Assembly (NCBI GenBank): GCA_963765285.1
Contig: CAVXVR010000004.1
Coordinates: 496,001 to 560,000 of the forward strand
From: CAVWZH01 sp963765285
GTDB taxonomy: Bacteria > Acidobacteriota > Terriglobia > Terriglobales > Acidobacteriaceae
DNA length: 64,000 bases
Reading direction: 5' to 3'
The notes beneath the pieces are model-generated. The model saw only the letters and a program-made list of their open reading frames with translations, was not told the origin of the DNA and made no database searches. The first letter of the stretch is position 1; the number at the start of each line of letters is the position of its first letter. Positions 60,072 to 64,000 of this stretch are shown piece by piece. The translations under genes were made by a program, and so were the position numbers.

Positions 60072-63000
60072 CTACTGTTCAAAGAACAACACTGTCGGCT
60101 CCAGATTACTACCGTCAACCTCCAAAGCGACAAATTCAGAGCTTGAGATCAACCAGAAAGCGGTTGAACTCGTTCCCGGCGAAGTGAGCAGGATGGTTCC
60201 CCGCCCGTTGCCGCCTCCAAGCAAGCCCACATAGGTCCCCTCCAACGTCTGGTTGGGTGAGAGCCCGGAAAGCTGGCTCAGATCCTGAGCGCCCGTGACC
60301 CCGGTGCCGCCGTCATAGACGCTGACCCCGCTGACCAGATCCGCATCGATCGCCGGCGCCTCTCCCGAGCCTTGGGCGAAATTTCCAACGAGGTCGGCGC
60401 TGTTGAACGGCGCAGTCACGGCTTGCTTTTTCATCTCGCCGATCCCGACCAGGAAGGAAGAATCCATCAGGAACGCCCGATTGGGGGCAATTGCGTAGAA
60501 CGTCCAGATGGTGACTGCATGGGTTTCTGTGTTCGTCAGATTCAGCGTACCTCGTCCGTTGGGTGCAACGGTGTAAGTTCCGGTGAAACCACCGGCGATG
60601 GTAACGACTCCTGCTTTGCTTTCGTCGAATTGCGCGGTCAGGGCGCTCACGCCATCGAAGGACATGCGGCCCACAAATGCCTCGCCGATGGAGTTGTACC
60701 CGGACAAATTAAATACCGAGAACCCCTGGAAAGACGAAGCCAGGTAGGGAGTTCCCGTCTGCTGTTCGGCCAGCCCACCGATGATCGTATTGAATGGGCT
60801 CAGTTGGTCCGTGGAGACCAGGATTAGTTCCTGCGCTGAGACCACATAAACGGCAAAGTCCAAAGTGCCCAGACCGAGCACATTGAGCGTCATGGTTCCG
60901 CGCCCGTTCGGCCCCACCGTGTAGCTGCCGTTAAACCCGGTAAACGTCTGTGCGCTGCCGTTGTCGTTGAAATCCATGGCGGATCCGGAAACAAAACCGA
61001 ACCCGTTCGGGAAGATCGAAGCCAACGCACCCGCTCGTCCGCCGGTCCAATCCAGACCCGTGAGGCTCAGGGTGTAACCGTTCGCCAGCGCGATCGGGTT
61101 GAAGGCGGAGGGATCCTGCTGGCGCAATATGCCGGAACCCCGGACACCTGAATTATCGAAGGAGATAAGCCGGCCTTTTTTGCCTGACGGCGTCAGCGCG
61201 AAGGCGAATGTCGATGTGCCCTTTGCGCTGGTCAGGGTCATGGTTCCGCGGTTGTCGCCGCCCACCTGGTAGGTACCGGTGAAAGGCAGGTTCTGCGCCG
61301 AGCCAATGGCGCGGCTGACGTCTTCCACCCCGGTCAGATGACCGTTGCCGTCTGATGTAAAGCTTCCCGCCACCTGATAGGGTCCCAGAAGATCGAAGCC
61401 CTTAAACAGGAACGCATAAAGGTTGCTCAGCTTGCTGTTGTTCGTGGCCTGAATGGTCACAAGGGAGGAGCCTGACTTCGAGCTATTGGCTTGCGAAGTT
61501 GCGGTCACCGTGACGGTGGCAGGGCTGGGCAACGTGGCCGGCGCTGTGTAGAGGCCGCCTGCCGTGATGCTTCCGCAAGCCGAGCCTGCGCACCCGGCGC
61601 CGGCAAGCGTCCAATTGACCGCGGTGTTTGCAGTCCCCAGAACCTGTGCCACAAACTGCTGGGATGAGCCCACGGTTACTCCCACGCTGGCCGGCGTAAC
61701 CGCTACCGAGATCGGAATCACCACCGTCACTGCCGCCGAGCCTGACTTGCTCAGATCCGCTTGCGAAGTTGCGGTCACCGTCACGGTCGGCGGGATGGGA
61801 ACGATCGCCGGGGCCGAGTACAGGCCAGCAGCGTTGATGGTGCCGCAGGTTACGCCCGCGCACCCGGTTCCGGTCACAGTCCAGGTGACCGTGGTGTTCA
61901 AAGTTCCCGTTACCTTTGCGGTGAATGGCTGTGTGGTTCCGGGAGCCACTTGTACTGACGAGGGCGAAACCGAGACTCCGATCAGCGCTGAGAGCGTGAC
62001 CGTCGCCGAGGCTGACTTGGTCGGATCCGCTTGCGATGTGGCCGTCACCGAAACCAGAGATGGGCTTGGAACCGCCGGAGGAGCGGTGTACAAACCGCCC
62101 GTGGTGATCGTCCCGCAGCTCGAGCCGGCGCAACCCACTCCGCCAACGCTCCACGTCACGGCAGTGTTGGCTGAGCCCGTCACCGTCGCCTGGAATTGCT
62201 TTTGTGCTCCGGTTACCAGTTGCGCGCTCGTGGGAGCGATCGTGATCCCAACGGCTATGCCGGAGCCGAGAGTAACCGCGGCTGAAGCCGTCTTGGTGGG
62301 ATCGACCACTAGAGTTGCGGTCACTGTTACGGTTGGCGGATTCGGCGCCTTGGCGGGCGCGGTGTAAATGCCTTGGGCGTTAATCGTGCCGCAGGTGACT
62401 CCGCTGCATCCGGAACCAGTCACACTCCACAACACGACCGTGCTCGACGTTCCGGTCACCGTGGCGGTGAAAGAAACTTGCCCTCCGAGCTTTACTTGCG
62501 TAGATGTCGGTGACACAGCGATCGTGACCGCCGCGCCGATGCCGACTGTCGCTGTACCCGACTGGGTGGGAGCTGCCACCGAGGTGGCTCTGACCGTCAC
62601 CGCGGCCGGATTGGGTGGAGTCGCTGGTGCCGTATATAAGCCCGTCGATGTAATGGTGCCGCAGGCAGCCCCGGCGCACCCGGCTCCTGAGACACTCCAG
62701 GTCACGGCCGTGTTTGTGGCTCCACTGACCGCGGCGCTGAATTGCACTTGTCCTCCCGCGGTTACCTGGGCCGGATTAGGTGACACAGTTACAGAGATGG
62801 TGCCGGAAGACTGAATCACGACTGTGGCCGATGCCGACTTCGTGGGGTCCGCAACCGAAGTGGCAGTAACGCTTGCGGAAGATGGGTTGGGAACGGTTGC
62901 CGGGGCGGTATAAAGTCCGGCCGAGTTGATGGTTCCGCAGGAAGTTCCCACGCACCCGGATCCGCTGATTTTCCACGTCACCGCAGTATTGTTCGTTCCC

Positions 63001-63425
63001 GTGACGGTCGCTGTGAACTGCTGTTGTCCTCCGACCGCGAGTGCTGAGAGTGTAGGTGAAACGCTGACCGAAACCTTGGGAGCTGCCTGGATCGTTACCG
63101 TGGCAGTTCCTGACACTACTACATCGGCGAGCGAGATCGCCCTGACCGTGACCGTGTTGGGAGTGGGCGCGGTGGCGGGTGCAGTGTACAAGCCTTGGGC
63201 CGTCATCTGGCCGCAGGTGATGCCGCTGCATCCCGCTCCCGTCACACTCCAAATCACAACGCTGTTGCTGGTTCCAGTGACCGTGGCTGAAAATTGCACC
63301 TGCGCGCCAGGGACCACCTGTACGGGATTAGGAGAGACCGTAACAGAGATCACGGACGCGGCCTTCAGTTGGGGGGGAGCGCCAAAAACAAGCGCCAAGC
63401 AGGCAACAATCGTCAGCCATTTCAT
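60072..63425 (-). CDS. Secreted protein with seven Ig-like repeats and four GRGT-type modules
   Basis: 1117 residues with signal peptide (LTIVACLALVFGAPPQLKA). Residues about 25-660 are seven Ig-like (Big/BACON-type) repeats of about 90 residues, each starting (I/V)SVTVSPNPxQVxxGxQ and carrying CxGxxCG, presumably one disulfide per repeat, then GLYTAPA. Residues about 665-1117 hold four modules ending in GRGTMTLT-like strands (GRGTMTLNVLGLGTLDFAV; GRGTLNLTN; GRGTILLTSPGTSS). It probably forms a long, stiff cell-surface or secreted fibre with a terminal beta-rich head. No catalytic motif or anchor was recognised. Confidence 0.9.
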   Translation of the reverse strand: MKWLTIVACLALVFGAPPQLKAASVISVTVSPNPVQVVPGAQVQFSATVTGTSNSVVIWSVTGAGCSGITCGQMTAQGLYTAPATAPTPNTVTVRAISLADVVVSGTATVTIQAAPKVSVSVSPTLSALAVGGQQQFTATVTGTNNTAVTWKISGSGCVGTSCGTINSAGLYTAPATVPNPSSASVTATSVADPTKSASATVVIQSSGTISVTVSPNPAQVTAGGQVQFSAAVSGATNTAVTWSVSGAGCAGAACGTITSTGLYTAPATPPNPAAVTVRATSVAAPTQSGTATVGIGAAVTIAVSPTSTQVKLGGQVSFTATVTGTSSTVVLWSVTGSGCSGVTCGTINAQGIYTAPAKAPNPPTVTVTATLVVDPTKTASAAVTLGSGIAVGITIAPTSAQLVTGAQKQFQATVTGSANTAVTWSVGGVGCAGSSCGTITTGGLYTAPPAVPSPSLVSVTATSQADPTKSASATVTLSALIGVSVSPSSVQVAPGTTQPFTAKVTGTLNTTVTWTVTGTGCAGVTCGTINAAGLYSAPAIVPIPPTVTVTATSQADLSKSGSAAVTVVIPISVAVTPASVGVTVGSSQQFVAQVLGTANTAVNWTLAGAGCAGSACGSITAGGLYTAPATLPSPATVTVTATSQANSSKSGSSLVTIQATNNSKLSNLYAFLFKGFDLLGPYQVAGSFTSDGNGHLTGVEDVSRAIGSAQNLPFTGTYQVGGDNRGTMTLTSAKGTSTFAFALTPSGKKGRLISFDNSGVRGSGILRQQDPSAFNPIALANGYTLSLTGLDWTGGRAGALASIFPNGFGFVSGSAMDFNDNGSAQTFTGFNGSYTVGPNGRGTMTLNVLGLGTLDFAVYVVSAQELILVSTDQLSPFNTIIGGLAEQQTGTPYLASSFQGFSVFNLSGYNSIGEAFVGRMSFDGVSALTAQFDESKAGVVTIAGGFTGTYTVAPNGRGTLNLTNTETHAVTIWTFYAIAPNRAFLMDSSFLVGIGEMKKQAVTAPFNSADLVGNFAQGSGEAPAIDADLVSGVSVYDGGTGVTGAQDLSQLSGLSPNQTLEGTYVGLLGGGNGRGTILLTSPGTSSTAFWLISSSEFVALEVDGSNLEPTVLFFEQ
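61445..63353. repeat. Seven tandem ~270-base coding repeats (Ig-like units)
   Basis: The repeats are in frame within the secreted Ig-like protein gene. DNA segments such as CCGCAGGTGAC and GGCGCGGTGTA recur at about 270-base spacing, making the region prone to unequal recombination and to misassembly. Confidence 0.85.
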
Positions 63426-63464
63426 AGGACACCGCCGGTTTAGGGTTCAGAAAGAACTACGTCG

Positions 63465-64000
63465 CTATTTCTTCGACACCTGCTGCGGCGCAGAACCGGT
63501 CTGGGGAGGAGCCGGAGAATTCTGCGCTACCGCAAGTTGCTGATCCACCATTTCCTTCAGGGCAGCGTATTCCACGGCGCCGCTGATGAAGTGGCCGTTG
63601 ATAAAGAAACTGGGCGTACCGCTCAAACCCAGATGTTTTCCTTCTTCCAGGTCTTTCTTTACGGCTGTCGTCTCGGTTCCGTTATCCAGACACTGATTGA
63701 AGCGCGCTTCGTCGAGCTTCAGGACGTGTGCGTGCTCTTTCAGGTTGGTGATGTCGAGCTGTTTGCTGTAGAAGAGCACGTCGTTAAATTCCCAGAACTT
63801 GCCCTGCTCTCCGGCACAGCGCGCGGCTTCTGCTGCTTTTTGTGCGCGGTGGTGCATAGGCAGCGGAAAATCCTTATAGACGATGGAGACTTTATCGCCG
63901 TACTCCGTCTGCAACTTCTGAAGGTCCGGCTTCACTCTCTGGCAATACGGACACTCGTAGTCGGCAAACTCGACCACCGTGACGGGGGCGGTCTTGGGCC
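63465..64000 (-). CDS. DsbA-family thiol-disulfide oxidoreductase (5' end cut by window)
   Basis: About 178 visible residues; the N-terminus lies beyond 64000. It begins within the core as PVTVVEFADYECPYCQRVKP with the redox CPYC, then VYKDFPLPMHHRAQKAAEA. The cis-Pro loop is LSGTPSFFINGHFISGAV. This is the DsbA/BdbD-like thioredoxin-fold group, which introduces or isomerises disulfides outside the cytoplasm. It is upstream of, and 39 bases from, the Ig-repeat gene whose repeats each carry a Cys pair, so that protein could be a client (inference). The Gln/Pro/Ala-rich tail is unstructured. Confidence 0.9.
   Translation of the reverse strand, partial: PKTAPVTVVEFADYECPYCQRVKPDLQKLQTEYGDKVSIVYKDFPLPMHHRAQKAAEAARCAGEQGKFWEFNDVLFYSKQLDITNLKEHAHVLKLDEARFNQCLDNGTETTAVKKDLEEGKHLGLSGTPSFFINGHFISGAVEYAALKEMVDQQLAVAQNSPAPPQTGSAPQQVSKK

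Noticed and set aside
61564..62814. Long plus-strand open frames opposite the Ig-repeat gene
   Set aside because: They are the complement of tandem Thr/Val/Ala-rich repeats; the minus strand has the signal peptide and domain structure.
61445..63353. CRISPR-like regular repeats
   Set aside because: The period is about 270 bases, the repeats are coding Ig-like units, and there are no cas genes.

Overview
The window looks like a chromosomal segment of an Acidobacteriota genome, probably Terriglobia (Koribacter/Acidobacteriaceae-like). The evidence is an Oar-type TonB-dependent receptor with an N-terminal carboxypeptidase-regulatory domain, a PknB-type kinase fused to a large TPR region, a tricorn-like S41 protease, CRTAC1/ASPIC-UnbV and DUF5996 proteins, GC-rich sequence, and short palindromic intergenic repeats of kinds I associate with this phylum. 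The assignment is inference from gene content; there is no rRNA gene. No insertion sequence, prophage, integrase or CRISPR array was seen. Three tRNA genes (Gln-CUG, Leu-GAG, Arg-CCU) all encode their CCA ends.

Layout. 1-8.4 kb: a 3'-truncated SagB-type nitroreductase, pirin, DUF5996, a cNMP-binding/thioredoxin-reductase-like fusion, tRNA-Gln, a GT39 membrane glycosyltransferase, an Arg/Gly-rich P-loop kinase and a PPOX-fold protein. 8.4-12.9 kb: lower glycolysis and secretion, gap-pgk-tpiA-tRNA-Leu-secG, then a metallo-beta-lactamase-fold hydrolase. 12.9-25 kb: Ser/Thr kinase-TPR, enoyl-CoA hydratase-like, double VOC, two divergent aminotransferases, a PNPOx-like protein, transketolase, a D-2-hydroxyacid dehydrogenase and a GT2 enzyme. 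25-34.9 kb: tricorn-like protease, a FitAB/VapBC-type toxin-antitoxin pair with a perfect palindrome at its start, a YncE-like propeller, two MacB-like permeases without an ATPase, a cupredoxin, a cytochrome c and tRNA-Arg.

34.9-56.9 kb is the most coherent and interesting block: a putative nucleoside and (deoxy)ribose scavenging island. It holds an exported SAH/MTA-deaminase-like amidohydrolase, an isochorismatase-fold hydrolase, a CNT nucleoside transporter adjoining pyrimidine-nucleoside phosphorylase, a TPR lipoprotein-like protein, an NCS2 nucleobase permease, an exported nucleoside hydrolase, an Oar receptor, a CRTAC1 protein, a GRP/ureide-permease-like transporter, a eukaryote-type deoxyribose-phosphate aldolase, a two-domain ALDH16-type aldehyde dehydrogenase, a diverged TrpF-like barrel, a frameshifted DoxX-like gene, a ribokinase-family kinase and PyrR. 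A plausible route is outer-membrane uptake, periplasmic cleavage to base and free sugar, sugar import, phosphorylation, aldol cleavage to glyceraldehyde-3-phosphate plus acetaldehyde, and oxidation of acetaldehyde to acetate. No phosphopentomutase gene is visible, so free-sugar phosphorylation may replace the usual deoxyribose-1-phosphate route.

57-64 kb: an AMIN-domain exported protein, a possible small Tat-signal protein, a Sel1-repeat protein with a clear terminator, a 1117-residue secreted protein with seven Ig-like repeats, and a 5'-truncated DsbA-family protein.
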